Positions 1 to 8,434 are shown, counted from the first letter of the stretch. The stretch is DNA of 64,000 nt from UBA964 sp037444685 (GCA_037444685.1 JBBILX010000002.1:186001-250000); one strand, 5' to 3'. Numbers and translations: made by a program. Notes: generated by a model not told the origin, from the sequence alone.

Positions 1-186
1 TTCGAGCAACTGCTGGTAGCGGGTGCTCGCTTCGACCGCGCGCCGCTCGACCCGCTCCTCCCACCAGCGCCAGCCGACCAGCGCCGCGACGCCGATCGCG
101 ACGCCCGCGAGCAGCCAAAGCCCGTTGTCACGCAGCCACTGCTTGACGCGCTCCCACTGCTCCTGTTCGTTGTAGTAATCGTCCAT
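1..186 (-). CDS. YfgM-family membrane-anchored TPR protein (5' part only)
   Basis: The reverse-strand reading frame starts at 186 and runs off the window edge, giving 62 residues. It begins MDDYYNEQEQWERVKQWLRD, followed by one membrane segment at about residues 23-43 and a basic/acidic helix. This matches the N-terminus of YfgM, an inner-membrane protein with periplasmic TPR repeats that associates with the SecYEG translocon and periplasmic chaperones. It lies 27 nt downstream of hisS, the usual hisS-yfgM-bamB order. The TPR part is outside the window, so the family call rests on the N-terminus and the neighbourhood. Confidence 0.8.
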   Translation of the reverse strand, partial: MDDYYNEQEQWERVKQWLRDNGLWLLAGVAIGVAALVGWRWWEERVERRAVEASTRYQQLLE

Positions 187-213
187 CGATGTCTCCGTTG
201 ATTCGAGCGCGAA

Positions 214-1488
214 TCAGGCGCCGAGCAGGCGCACGACCTCGCGGGTCAGGTCCGCCGGCGCGAGCTCCGTCTGCACGCCTTCCTCGCGCAGCGACTTGAC
301 CCGCACGACGCCGCGCGCGAGCTCGTCGTCGCCGATCACCACCGCGACCCGCGCGCCGCTGCGATCGGCACGCCGGAACTGCGCCTTGAAATGGCCCCCG
401 CCGAGATTGAGCTCGATGCGCCGCCCGGGCAACGCATCTCGCAGTGCCTCGGCATGGACGAGCGCGGCGCGCTCGGCCGCTGGGCCCTGGGCAATGAGGA
501 AGACATCGCAGCCCGGCAGAGGCGGTGCCGTGCCCGCCTGTTCGACCAGCGCCACGACCCGCTCGACGCCGAGCGCGAAGCCGACCGCGGGCGTCGGCTC
601 ACCGCCGAGCTGCGCGATCAGCCCATCGTAGCGACCACCCGAGCAAATCGCATTCTGCGAACCGAGCGCGTCGGTGATCCACTCGAACACGGTCCTCGAG
701 TAGTAGTCGAGACCACGCACCAGCCGCGGATTGACGCGATAGGCGATGCCGAGGGCATCGAGCGCGGCACGCAGCGCCTCGAAGTGATCGCGCGACTCCG
801 GATCGAGATGGTCAGCGAGCGTCGGCGCCGCGGCGATCAGCGACTGCATCTCGGGGTTCTTGCTGTCGAGGATGCGCAGCGGGTTCACCTGCAGCCGCCG
901 CTGGCTGTCCGGATCGAGCCGTGCCTCATGGGCGCGGAAGTAGTCGACCAGCAGCGCGCGGTAGGCGCGCCGGGACTCGGCAGTACCGAGTGAGTTGATT
1001 TCGAGCGCCACGCGCCCGATGCCGAGCCGCTTCCAGAGCCGCGCGCCGAGCGCGATAAGTTCGGCGTCCACGTCGGGCCCGGGGAAGCCGACCGCCTCGA
1101 CGCTGAACTGGTGGAACTGCCGGTAGCGGCCTTTCTGCGGGCGCTCGTGGCGGAACATCGGCCCGGCCGTCCAGAGCTTGTGGCGTGCGCCGCGCAGCAA
1201 CCCGTTCGAAATCATCGCGCGCACCACCCCGGCGGTCGCCTCGGGTCGCAGTGTGAGACTGTCGCCGCCCTGGTCGACGAACGTGAACATCTCCTTCTCG
1301 ACCACGTCCGTGTGCTCGCCGATGGCGCGCCTGAAGAGTTCCGTATGCTCGACGACGGGGATGCGCAGCTCCTGGTAAGCGCAAGCGGCGAGCACGTCGC
1401 GAACGGTCGCTTCGACGAATGTCCACGGCGCCATCTGCTCGGGCAGGACGTCGTTCATGCCGCGAACCGGCTGAATCCGGCTGGTCAA
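214..1488 (-). CDS. hisS: histidyl-tRNA synthetase
   Basis: This cytoplasmic class II aminoacyl-tRNA synthetase charges tRNA-His. The protein has 424 residues, the usual length. The N-terminus reads MTSRIQPVRGMNDVLPEQ, motif 2 is visible as FRHERPQKGRYRQFHQF, and the histidine-specific segment appears as LVRGLDYYSRTVFE. A longer frame is open to 1746 but overlaps rodZ. I choose the TTG at 1486-1488 because GGAG lies seven bases upstream and because the family normally begins just before IQxxRGMND. It is 17 nt downstream of rodZ. In Escherichia coli and Pseudomonas ispG lies between these two genes; here it does not. Confidence 0.96.
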   Translation of the reverse strand: MTSRIQPVRGMNDVLPEQMAPWTFVEATVRDVLAACAYQELRIPVVEHTELFRRAIGEHTDVVEKEMFTFVDQGGDSLTLRPEATAGVVRAMISNGLLRGARHKLWTAGPMFRHERPQKGRYRQFHQFSVEAVGFPGPDVDAELIALGARLWKRLGIGRVALEINSLGTAESRRAYRALLVDYFRAHEARLDPDSQRRLQVNPLRILDSKNPEMQSLIAAAPTLADHLDPESRDHFEALRAALDALGIAYRVNPRLVRGLDYYSRTVFEWITDALGSQNAICSGGRYDGLIAQLGGEPTPAVGFALGVERVVALVEQAGTAPPLPGCDVFLIAQGPAAERAALVHAEALRDALPGRRIELNLGGGHFKAQFRRADRSGARVAVVIGDDELARGVVRVKSLREEGVQTELAPADLTREVVRLLGA

Positions 1489-1505
1489 GCGAGTACTCCA
1501 GATAG

Positions 1506-2387
1506 TCAGTCGCGAGCCACAGCACGCGGCGCACCGTCGGCTTCCAGCAGGAAGCTCGCGGTGTTGGCCCGCCGCAGTCCGGCTGGCACGACTAGCGGCC
1601 GGCCCTCGAACTCGAGCGTCACGCCGGGCACGTTGCCGAGCAGCACGCGCAGCGGCATTCGCCCGCTCACCGAGGTCGAGTCGCCGGCCCGCAGCAGGTT
1701 GAAATAGAGCCGCCGGCGATCGGCGTCGTAGATCTCGAGCCAGCAATCCGCGCTCGCGCGGATGCGCAGTGCGCCGCCCGTCTGCGGCGGTGCGGCCTGG
1801 TCGACGTCGATCGTCGGCCCAGAAGCGTCATCCGCGGCCGGAGCGCTCGCGGCGGACCCTGTCTCGGCGACCACGCCGCCGGCCATGGATCTCGCGTCGG
1901 TTGCCGACGGCAGGGTGGCTGCCGCGGACGCGCCTTCCTCGGCACCGGGCTCGGTCGTCGATATCGCCGCGAGTGGATCGGTCGGCGGGAGGTCGCGGAG
2001 TACCCAGGAGATCAGCAGCCCGAACAGCACGATCAGCGCCGCGATGCCGACCGGCAGCAGCAGCCGGCGCGCATTGCGCGGCCGCCTCGCCTTGGGGATC
2101 TGCGTGATGTCCGGCGCCGCGAGGTGACCCGCCGCCGCGCGTTCCCAGAGTTCGAGCACCTCACCGACGGGCACGCCGAGCAGCTCGGCGTAACGCCGCA
2201 GGTGTCCGCGGACGAACACCGGCGCGCCGAGCTGCGCGAAGCGTCCGGCCTCCATCGATTCGACGAGATCGCGATCGCAATGCAGCCGCTCCGCGGCCTG
2301 GGCGACCGTCATGCCCGAGCGTTCGCGCGCGCCGCGCAGGCGTGCGCCGATGTCGCCGAAGCCGGGCACGACTTCCGGCTCGCTCAC
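1506..2387 (-). CDS. rodZ: cytoskeletal protein RodZ
   Basis: RodZ is a bitopic inner-membrane protein that links MreB filaments to the elongasome and helps set rod shape. The 293-residue product has the expected three parts. There is a cytoplasmic helix-turn-helix domain (about residues 12-85, with GMTVAQAAERL and VRGHLRRYAELLGV), one membrane helix at about 110-130 preceded by arginines, and a periplasmic Ala/Ser/Pro-rich linker leading to a C-terminal DUF4115-type beta domain (ADCWLEIYDADRRRLYFNLL). The start overlaps the pilW stop by four bases (ATGA), so the two are probably translationally coupled. Confidence 0.93.
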   Translation of the reverse strand: MSEPEVVPGFGDIGARLRGARERSGMTVAQAAERLHCDRDLVESMEAGRFAQLGAPVFVRGHLRRYAELLGVPVGEVLELWERAAAGHLAAPDITQIPKARRPRNARRLLLPVGIAALIVLFGLLISWVLRDLPPTDPLAAISTTEPGAEEGASAAATLPSATDARSMAGGVVAETGSAASAPAADDASGPTIDVDQAAPPQTGGALRIRASADCWLEIYDADRRRLYFNLLRAGDSTSVSGRMPLRVLLGNVPGVTLEFEGRPLVVPAGLRRANTASFLLEADGAPRAVARD

Positions 2388-3166
2388 CGGACGCCTCCTT
2401 CCGCGCGCGTGCTGGACTGCGCTGCGCGAGCCTGCGGCGAGTCCGGAAAGTCGCGCTGCAAGCGCCGCAGGAAGCGCTCCTCGGCGAGACGGTCGTTCTG
2501 GCCGCGCGCGGCCCGGGCGCCGACCCAGAGCAGTTCCGGCGTAGCCGGGAATGCGTCAAGGTGCCGCTCGACGATCTCGCGGGCCGCAACGGGTCGTCCG
2601 CGCTCGAGCTCGAGCTCGCCAAGCTGAAACGCCGTCTCCGCATCGTCGGGACGGAGCCGCTGCGCCTGCTGCAGGTTCGCCGCCGCCTCGTCGTAACGCT
2701 TCGCACCGCGCAGGCAGACGCCGGCGTTCGCGTAGGCTCGCCACGGCGTGCGGTAGAGCGGGTTGCGAGTCGCTTCGGCGAAGCGCCGCACGCCTTCCTC
2801 CACTCGGCCGGTGCGACAGAGGAAGACCGCGTAGTTGTTGGTGAGGTCCGGATTGCGCGGAGCGAGCCGCAGCGCCGAGCGATAGTAACGATCCGCGTCC
2901 GCGACATTGCCGAGCTTTTCGTTGAGCAGCGCGAGCGCGCCGTGGACGGTCGCATCGCGCGGATTATGCTTCATCGCGCGGTCGAGCTTCTCCTTCGCGA
3001 GCGCGAGGTTGCCCTGCTGCAGGTAGGCCACGCCGAGCTGGAGATTGTAGGCTGCGGCCGTTTCCGCGCGCGTCGGTTCGTCGCGCGCCGCGGGGGGCGT
3101 CGAGGCGCAGCCCGCGGCAAGGGCGGACAGCCCCAGTATCACGAGGCGCGCGCCGGCCCGCGTCAT
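2384..3166 (-). CDS. pilW: type IV pilus biogenesis/stability lipoprotein, TPR type (PilW/PilF)
   Basis: The 260-residue product is a probable outer-membrane lipoprotein needed for secretin assembly in type IV pili. It starts MTRAGARLVILGLSALAAGC, a signal peptide with lipobox and acylated Cys20. Several TPR units follow, for example AAAYNLQLGVAYLQQGNLAL and AYANAGVCLRGAKRYDEAA. An upstream in-frame ATG at 3244 would destroy the signal peptide, so I use 3166, which overlaps the rlmN stop as ATGA. The order rlmN-pilF-rodZ is standard in gammaproteobacteria with type IV pili. No other pilus gene is in the window. Confidence 0.9.
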   Translation of the reverse strand: MTRAGARLVILGLSALAAGCASTPPAARDEPTRAETAAAYNLQLGVAYLQQGNLALAKEKLDRAMKHNPRDATVHGALALLNEKLGNVADADRYYRSALRLAPRNPDLTNNYAVFLCRTGRVEEGVRRFAEATRNPLYRTPWRAYANAGVCLRGAKRYDEAAANLQQAQRLRPDDAETAFQLGELELERGRPVAAREIVERHLDAFPATPELLWVGARAARGQNDRLAEERFLRRLQRDFPDSPQARAAQSSTRAEGGVR

Positions 3167-4260
3167 GACACGGCCAGTCCGAACAGCTTGTCGCCGAGAC
3201 GCACCCGCGTCCGGTCGAGGACGCGACCGGCGAGCTGGCCACAAGCGGCATCGATGTCGTCCCCGCGGGTGCGCCGGATGGTCGCGAGCACGCCGCGCCG
3301 GATCAGTTCGTCGCGAAATCGGGTGATCACCGGCATCGGCGAGCGACGGAACGTCGTGCCGGGAAAAGGATTGAATGGAATCAGGTTCAGCTTGGCCGGA
3401 TGCCCGCGCAGCAGGTTCGCGAGTTCACGGGCGTGCTCGGGCCGGTCGTTGACCCCGTCGAGCATGACATACTCGAACGTCACGCTACGGCCATTCTGCT
3501 CGTCGAGATAGTGCCAGCAGGCCTCGAGGAGCTCGGCGATTGGATGCTTGCGGTTGATGGGCACGAGCTCGCTGCGCAGCGCGTCGTTGGGCGCGTGCAG
3601 CGAGACGGCGAGCGCGCAGTTGACTTCCTCGGCGAGCCAGTAGATCTGCGGCACGAGGCCCGAGGTCGACAGCGTGACGCGGCGCCGCGAGATGTCGAAA
3701 CCGAGGTCGTCGAGCAGGATGCGGATCGCCGGCACGACGTTGCGGAAGTTGGCGAGCGGCTCGCCCATGCCCATCAGCACGACGTTGGTGATCGCGCGCT
3801 GCTCGCCGGTACGCCAACCGAGCTCTCGATTGGCGAGCCAGACCTGACCGATGATCTCGGCGGTGGAGAGGTTGCGGTTGAAACCCTGCTGCGCGGTCGA
3901 GCAGAAGGCGCAGTCGAGCGCGCAGCCGACCTGCGAGCTGATGCAGAGCGTGCCCCGTTCCTTCTCCGGAATGTAGACCATCTCGAATGCCTGACTCGCA
4001 TCGGCGCGCAGCAGCCATTTGCGCGTACCGTCGGCCGACACATGCGAGTGGACGATCTCGGGCACACGGACCTCGGCGGCCTCCCCGAGCTGCGCGCGGA
4101 ACTCGCGCGCCAGATCGGTCATGGCCATGAAGTCGCCCTCGCCCCGCTTGTAGAGCCAGCTCATGAGCTGGCGCGCCCGGAACGGCTTGCTGCCGAGCGA
4201 GACCGCGAAGGCCTCGAGCTCGGCTCGCTCCATTCCAAGCAGATTCACGCGCGCGGACAC
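3163..4260 (-). CDS. rlmN: 23S rRNA (A2503-C2)/tRNA (A37-C2) methyltransferase RlmN
   Basis: This radical-SAM enzyme methylates C2 of A2503 in 23S rRNA, and of A37 in some tRNAs. The 365-residue protein has the RlmN N-terminus (NLLGMERAELEAF) and the cluster-binding motif CALDCAFC with Cys113, Cys117 and Cys120. The two mechanistic cysteines are also present: Cys106, seven residues before the first cluster Cys, and Cys340 in AACGQLAG near the C-terminus. The gene overlaps ndk by 16 nt and pilW by 4 nt, so it lies in one transcription unit with them. Confidence 0.97.
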   Translation of the reverse strand: MSARVNLLGMERAELEAFAVSLGSKPFRARQLMSWLYKRGEGDFMAMTDLAREFRAQLGEAAEVRVPEIVHSHVSADGTRKWLLRADASQAFEMVYIPEKERGTLCISSQVGCALDCAFCSTAQQGFNRNLSTAEIIGQVWLANRELGWRTGEQRAITNVVLMGMGEPLANFRNVVPAIRILLDDLGFDISRRRVTLSTSGLVPQIYWLAEEVNCALAVSLHAPNDALRSELVPINRKHPIAELLEACWHYLDEQNGRSVTFEYVMLDGVNDRPEHARELANLLRGHPAKLNLIPFNPFPGTTFRRSPMPVITRFRDELIRRGVLATIRRTRGDDIDAACGQLAGRVLDRTRVRLGDKLFGLAVS

Positions 4261-4673
4261 AGCTCCGTCTCGCGGAAGAAATATGCGATCTCCTTCGCCG
4301 CGGTCTCGGGAGCGTCGCTGCCGTGCACGGTGTTGGCTTCGATGCTCTCGGCGAGGTCGGCGCGGATCGTGCCCGGCGCTGCCTTCTTCGGGTCGGTGGC
4401 ACCCATGATCTCGCGATTCTTCGCGATGGCGTTCTCGCCCTCGAGCACCTGCACGACGACCGGACCCGAGGTCATGTAAGCGACAAGGTCCTTGAAGAAC
4501 GGGCGCTCGCGGTGCACCGCGTAGAAACCCTCGGCCTCGCGCTGCGACAGATGCATCATGCGCGCGGCGACGATCCGCAGTCCGGCGGCCTCGAACCGCC
4601 GGTAGATCTCGCCGATGAGGTTGCGACGGACACCGTCGGGCTTGACGATCGAAAGCGTGCGCTCCAGCGCCAT
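4245..4673 (-). CDS. ndk: nucleoside diphosphate kinase
   Basis: Ndk transfers the gamma phosphate between nucleoside triphosphates and diphosphates. The 142-residue protein has the typical start MALERTLSIVKPDGVRRNLIG and the active-site signature ANTVHGSDAPETAAKEIAYFF, with the phospho-accepting His in NTVHGSD. An in-frame upstream ATG would add six residues that are not part of the family, so 4673 is chosen. It is the first gene of the ndk-rlmN-pilW-rodZ-hisS-yfgM chain and has its own promoter-like sequence upstream. Confidence 0.97.
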   Translation of the reverse strand: MALERTLSIVKPDGVRRNLIGEIYRRFEAAGLRIVAARMMHLSQREAEGFYAVHRERPFFKDLVAYMTSGPVVVQVLEGENAIAKNREIMGATDPKKAAPGTIRADLAESIEANTVHGSDAPETAAKEIAYFFRETELCPRA

Positions 4674-4761
4674 GGGGTTTCCTCTGTCCAAATGCCGCAG
4701 GTCGACGACCGCACGCCTACGCCGGCGCAGCGGGGCGCCGCCGGGTCCAGTCGGACTTTGT

Positions 4762-4791
4762 ATTGTAACCGCCCGGCGCCGGAGCCGCCAA
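4762..4791 (-). promoter_or_regulatory. sigma-70-type promoter for ndk
   Basis: On the reverse strand a TTGGCG element (4786-4791) and a TACAAT element (4762-4767) are separated by 18 bases. The predicted start is about 80 nt upstream of the ndk ATG. It lies in the 156-nt gap between iscA and ndk, one of the few AT-richer spots there. Confidence 0.5.
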
Positions 4792-4829
4792 ACCCGCGGC
4801 TCACGGAAGTACGCGAATCCTAAGGAATT

Positions 4830-5153
4830 TCAGACCGAGAAACTCTCGCCGCAGCCGCACTCGCCCTTGACGTTGGGATTGCGGAACTTGAACGCCTCAT
4901 TGAGGCCCTGCTTGACGAAGTCGACCTCGGTGCCGTCGATCAGCGGCAGGCTGTCGCGGTCGACGAAGACCTTGACCCCGTGATTCTCGAACACGACGTC
5001 CCGCTGGGAGACGTCGTCGGCGAAATTGACGACATAAGCGAAGCCGGAGCAACCCGTCTTGCGCACACCGAGCCGCAGACCGAGACCATGGCCCCGGGCG
5101 GCGATGTGGTTGCGGACCCGATCGGCAGCGGCAGGTGTCAGCGAGATGGCCAT
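4830..5153 (-). CDS. iscA: iron-sulfur cluster assembly protein IscA
   Basis: This A-type carrier delivers Fe-S clusters to apoproteins. The 107-residue product starts MAISLTPAAADRVRNHIAAR. It has the three family cysteines in KTGCSGFAY and the C-terminal GECGCGESFSV. The longer upstream frame (to 5267) is not family-like, so the ATG at 5153 is used. The ending CGCGESF is closer to IscA than to ErpA, but the two are hard to separate without alignment. It is the last gene of the reduced isc locus, 31 nt after the IscU-like gene. Confidence 0.9.
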   Translation of the reverse strand: MAISLTPAAADRVRNHIAARGHGLGLRLGVRKTGCSGFAYVVNFADDVSQRDVVFENHGVKVFVDRDSLPLIDGTEVDFVKQGLNEAFKFRNPNVKGECGCGESFSV

Positions 5154-5184
5154 GGCGGGAAGAATAAGCGACGACAGCCGTATT

Positions 5185-5640
5185 CTACGGCCTGGCCCTC
5201 GTCGCGCCAGTGGCGGCAGTGTGATCGAGCCCGACGTTTTTCGGCTCGCCGGCCTCGATGGCAGCACGGCAGGCCGCGAGCGCGTCCTCTATCACGAGCA
5301 GTCGGCCGAGCTTCTCGACGGGAATCGCCAGGGCGGCCTGCCAGCCGAGCGGACCCCCGGCGGGCGGATCGTCGAGCGTGCGGCCGGGCCACTCGCCGGC
5401 GAGCCAGGCCAGCGTCGCGATGGTGTGCGGACAGCCCCAGACGCGGTAGCGCAACGCCGCCACCCGGCCGTCTGCAGCGCGACGCACGAACACCTCGACA
5501 CGCGCCTCGGCCGCCTCCGAGCCTGCGAAGCCGCGATACCAGCCGGGCTCGTCCCCGGGTGGCGCTCCAGCGCCGGGTGTTGCTTCGAAAAGCTGGCGGA
5601 TCGCCTCCGGCAGCGGCTCGGCGGCGCGGGGCGCCCTCAT
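5185..5640 (-). CDS. degenerate IscU/NifU-N-like scaffold protein
   Basis: This 151-residue protein sits exactly where iscU is expected, between iscS and iscA. The segment from about residue 46 to 125 follows the IscU fold pattern. RYRVWGCPHTIATLAWLAGEW corresponds to the IscU helix carrying the second cluster cysteine (here Cys70), and LLVIEDALAACRAAI to its C-terminal helix. The first cluster site (GAPxCGD) and the third (HCSxLA) have no cysteine, so a normal [2Fe-2S] scaffold role is doubtful. It may modulate IscS or act as an assembly adaptor. The family call is moderate; the function is unknown. Confidence 0.65.
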   Translation of the reverse strand: MRAPRAAEPLPEAIRQLFEATPGAGAPPGDEPGWYRGFAGSEAAEARVEVFVRRAADGRVAALRYRVWGCPHTIATLAWLAGEWPGRTLDDPPAGGPLGWQAALAIPVEKLGRLLVIEDALAACRAAIEAGEPKNVGLDHTAATGATRARP

Positions 5641-6830
5641 CGAGCCGCTCCGGCAGCGGCATCGGATGGCGCGAGCGCGCGCAGTCGCTTGATCGCCGTC
5701 TCGATCGCCAGCGCGGCGCGGTCGACGTCGGCCTCGGTCGTGTAGCGGCCGACGCTGAGGCGCAGCGAGCTCTCGGCGAGCGCCGCTCGCCTGCCAAGGG
5801 CGCGCAGCACGTAGGACGGTTCGCGCTGCGCCGAGCTGCAGGCCGAACCGGTGGAGACCGCGACATCGGTCAGCGCGGCGACGAGGCTCTCGCCCTCGAC
5901 CCCTTCCACGCTGACATTCAGCAGTCCGGGCAGAGCGCCGCGCGCCGGACCATTGCGCAGCACACCCGGCAGCGCCGCGAGGCGGCTCCAGAGTCGATCA
6001 CGCAGCCGCGACAGACGCTCCGGTTCGCTGCCCAGTGCCTCGCGAGCGAGCCGTGCCGCTGCACCGAACCCGACGATCTGGTGGGTGGCAAGCGTTCCGG
6101 GACGCAGGCCGCGCTCCTGGCTCCCGCCGTAGAGCATTGGCTGCAGGCGCGCACGGGGTCCGACGTACAGGGCGCCGACGCCCTTGGGTCCATAGAGCTT
6201 GTGCGCCGTGCAGGACAGCAGATCGACCGGCAGCGTGGCCAGATCGAGCGGCAGCTTGCCGACCGCCTGGGCGGCATCGGTGTGCAGCAGCGCACCGTGC
6301 GCGCGGCAGATCGAGCCGATCGCGACGAGATCCTGGATCACGCCGATCTCGTTGTGGGCGAGGATGATCGAGACGAGCCGAGTCTCCGGGCGCAGCGCCC
6401 GGCGCACGGACTCGGGGTCGATGCGCCCCTCGCAGTCCGGCTCGAGCCAGGTCACGGCACAACCCTCGCGCTCGAGCCTGCGCGCCGGATCGCGCACGGC
6501 GCGGTGTTCGATGCGGGTCGTGAGCAGATGGCGCGCCGCTGCCGCTTCCGCCCGCAGCACGCCGAACAGCGCGAGGTTCGCCGCTTCGGTCGCGCCCGAC
6601 GTGAACACGAGCCGGTCCGGCTCGGCGCCGAGCAAGGCCGCCACTTCGGCGCGGGCGCGCTCGACGCGTTCGCGTGCCTCGCGTCCGTACGCGTGGATCG
6701 CCGAGGATGGATTGCCGAAAACGCCCTCGGCGGTCAGGCAGTCCATCATCTCGGCCGCGACGCACGGATCGACCGGCGTCGTCGCCGCATAGTCGAGATA
6801 GACAGGCCCGCGCTCAGCGTGAACCGGCAT
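5637..6830 (-). CDS. iscS: cysteine desulfurase (IscS/NifS type)
   Basis: This PLP enzyme takes sulfur from cysteine for Fe-S clusters and thio-modified tRNA. The 397-residue protein shows YLDYAATTPVDP at the N-terminus, His109 in the cofactor-stacking position (TTRIEHRAV), the PLP lysine Lys211 in CTAHKLYGPKG, and the mobile-loop cysteine Cys331 in STGSACSSAQREPSYVLRALG. The PSYVLRALG ending of that loop is typical of IscS rather than SufS. It overlaps trmJ by 17 nt upstream and the IscU-like gene by 4 nt downstream. No iscR, hscB, hscA or fdx lies beside it. Confidence 0.92.
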   Translation of the reverse strand: MPVHAERGPVYLDYAATTPVDPCVAAEMMDCLTAEGVFGNPSSAIHAYGREARERVERARAEVAALLGAEPDRLVFTSGATEAANLALFGVLRAEAAAARHLLTTRIEHRAVRDPARRLEREGCAVTWLEPDCEGRIDPESVRRALRPETRLVSIILAHNEIGVIQDLVAIGSICRAHGALLHTDAAQAVGKLPLDLATLPVDLLSCTAHKLYGPKGVGALYVGPRARLQPMLYGGSQERGLRPGTLATHQIVGFGAAARLAREALGSEPERLSRLRDRLWSRLAALPGVLRNGPARGALPGLLNVSVEGVEGESLVAALTDVAVSTGSACSSAQREPSYVLRALGRRAALAESSLRLSVGRYTTEADVDRAALAIETAIKRLRALAPSDAAAGAAR

Positions 6831-7572
6831 GGCGGCGCCTCGCCTGCACGGCGGTGAGTATGCCCCGCAGGATGTTGACCTCGTTCTGGTCTAGCTCGGC
6901 CCGCTGCAGGAAACGGCGGATGCGGGCCATGAGGTGACGCCCGCTCGCCGTCCGGTCGCGGAACTCGATCTCGTCGAGCACCTGCTGCAGGTGCGCGTAG
7001 AGACGCTCCATCTCGGCCGGCGTCGCAAGAGGCGTCTGCAGCTCGGCTGCGGCATACACGGCACCGCGCGCGCGGTAGATCTCGTAGGCGACGAGCTGCA
7101 CCGCCATCGACAGGTTCAGCGAGGCATACTCGGGGTTCGCCGGGATACGTACGAGCACGTGCGCCGATTCGAGTTCCTCGTTGGTCAGACCCGTGCGCTC
7201 GGCGCCGAACAGCACGGCAACCGGCCCACGGCGCGACTCCGCCGCGACGCGCGCTGCGGCATCGCGGACATCGAGCACGCGGAAGTTCTGGTCCCGATCG
7301 CGCGATGTCGTGGCGGCGACGAAGCCGCAATCGGCGACGGCGTCGGCCACGGTGTCGACGACGCGCGCGCTGCCGAGCAAGTCATCGGCCCCCGAGGCGC
7401 GAGCTGTCGCCTCGGGATGCGGAAACTCCCGAGGCCGCACGAGCACGAGCTGCTGCAGTGCCATGTTCTTCATCGCGCGCGCCACCGCGCCGATGTTGCC
7501 GGGGTGTGAAGTGCCGACCAGCACGATGCGGATGGCGTCGGTACTGCCGGGAATGGCGGAGAGCTCGGACAC
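6814..7572 (-). CDS. trmJ: tRNA (cytidine/uridine-32-2'-O)-methyltransferase TrmJ
   Basis: TrmJ is a SPOUT-class SAM methyltransferase acting on ribose 32 of the tRNA anticodon loop. The 252-residue protein contains the SPOUT signatures LVGTSHPGNIGAVARAMKNM near residue 18, VAVLFGAERTGLTNEEL near 120 and IPANPEYASLNLSMAVQLVAYE near 145. This last knot motif binds SAM. In gammaproteobacteria trmJ normally lies between suhB (divergent) and the isc genes, as here. It is probably the first gene of the trmJ-iscS-iscU-like-iscA unit. Confidence 0.94.
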   Translation of the reverse strand: MSELSAIPGSTDAIRIVLVGTSHPGNIGAVARAMKNMALQQLVLVRPREFPHPEATARASGADDLLGSARVVDTVADAVADCGFVAATTSRDRDQNFRVLDVRDAAARVAAESRRGPVAVLFGAERTGLTNEELESAHVLVRIPANPEYASLNLSMAVQLVAYEIYRARGAVYAAAELQTPLATPAEMERLYAHLQQVLDEIEFRDRTASGRHLMARIRRFLQRAELDQNEVNILRGILTAVQARRRHAGSR

Positions 7573-7636
7573 GCTGACCTCGGGTGACCACCGGGGCGTG
7601 ATATTCTAGACCCCGTCGCGCCCGCCCCCGTGCTCC

Positions 7637-8434
7637 ATGCAGCCACTGCTCAACATCGCCGTCCGCGCCGCCCGCCGCGCCGGCGAGACGATCGTCCGCA
7701 GCCTCAGTCGTCTCGACTCGCTCGAAGTGTCGAGCAAGGGTCGCAACGACTTCGTCACCGAGGTCGACCGGGCCGCCGAGCGTGAGATCATTGCGCTGAT
7801 CCGCAAGTCCTATCCCGAGCACGCCTTCCTTGCCGAGGAGAGCGGCGCGAGCGGTGACGGGCCCGTCATCTGGATCATCGACCCGCTCGATGGCACGACG
7901 AATTTCCTGCACGGTTTCCCGCAGTTCTGCGTCTCGATCGCCTGCCGCGTCCGGGGTCGGCTCGAGCACGCCGTGGTCTTCGACCCGCTGCGGCAGGAGC
8001 TGTTCACGGCATCGCGCGGACGCGGTGCCTATCTCGACAACCGTCGCATCCGCGCATCGAAGCAGCGCACCCTCGAGGGTGCGCTGATCGGCACGGGCTT
8101 TCCGTACCGCGAGAACATTCGCCATCTGGAGGCCTATCTCGCCATGCTGCGCGCCGTCATGCAGACCGCAGCCGGCGTGCGCCGTCCGGGCTCGGCGGCC
8201 CTCGATCTCGCCTACGTCGCAGCCGGCCGCCTCGACGGCTTCTTCGAGATCGGACTCGGCGAATGGGACACCGCGGCTGGCACGTTGCTGATCGAGGAGG
8301 CCGGCGGCCGCATCGGCACTCTGACCGGCGGTGAATACCTGCAGGGGGGCCACGTCATCGCCGGCAGCCCCAAGGTCTTCGCGGCGCTGGTCGAGGTGCT
8401 CGCGCCGCACGTCCCGGAATCGCTGCGCCACTGA
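7637..8434 (+). CDS. suhB: inositol-1-monophosphatase SuhB
   Basis: This Mg-dependent phosphatase of the inositol monophosphatase family also acts as a ribosomal RNA transcription antitermination factor in E. coli. The 265-residue protein has the metal-binding motifs AEESG (residues 66-70), IDPLDGTTNF (81-90) and GEWDTAAGTLLIEEAGG near residue 210. Start ATG 7637 fits the usual MQPLLNIAVRAAR opening. It is transcribed divergently from trmJ. A TATTCT hexamer lies at 7602-7607 but I see no matching -35 element. Confidence 0.95.
   Translation: MQPLLNIAVRAARRAGETIVRSLSRLDSLEVSSKGRNDFVTEVDRAAEREIIALIRKSYPEHAFLAEESGASGDGPVIWIIDPLDGTTNFLHGFPQFCVSIACRVRGRLEHAVVFDPLRQELFTASRGRGAYLDNRRIRASKQRTLEGALIGTGFPYRENIRHLEAYLAMLRAVMQTAAGVRRPGSAALDLAYVAAGRLDGFFEIGLGEWDTAAGTLLIEEAGGRIGTLTGGEYLQGGHVIAGSPKVFAALVEVLAPHVPESLRH

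Noticed and set aside
4980..6857. A 625-codon forward open frame across iscA, IscU-like and iscS
   Set aside because: It is opposite three genes with conserved catalytic motifs, and its translation is low-complexity Arg/Ala-rich sequence.
7602..7607. TATTCT before suhB as a promoter
   Set aside because: No acceptable -35 hexamer at 15-19 bases upstream, so I mention it in the suhB entry only.
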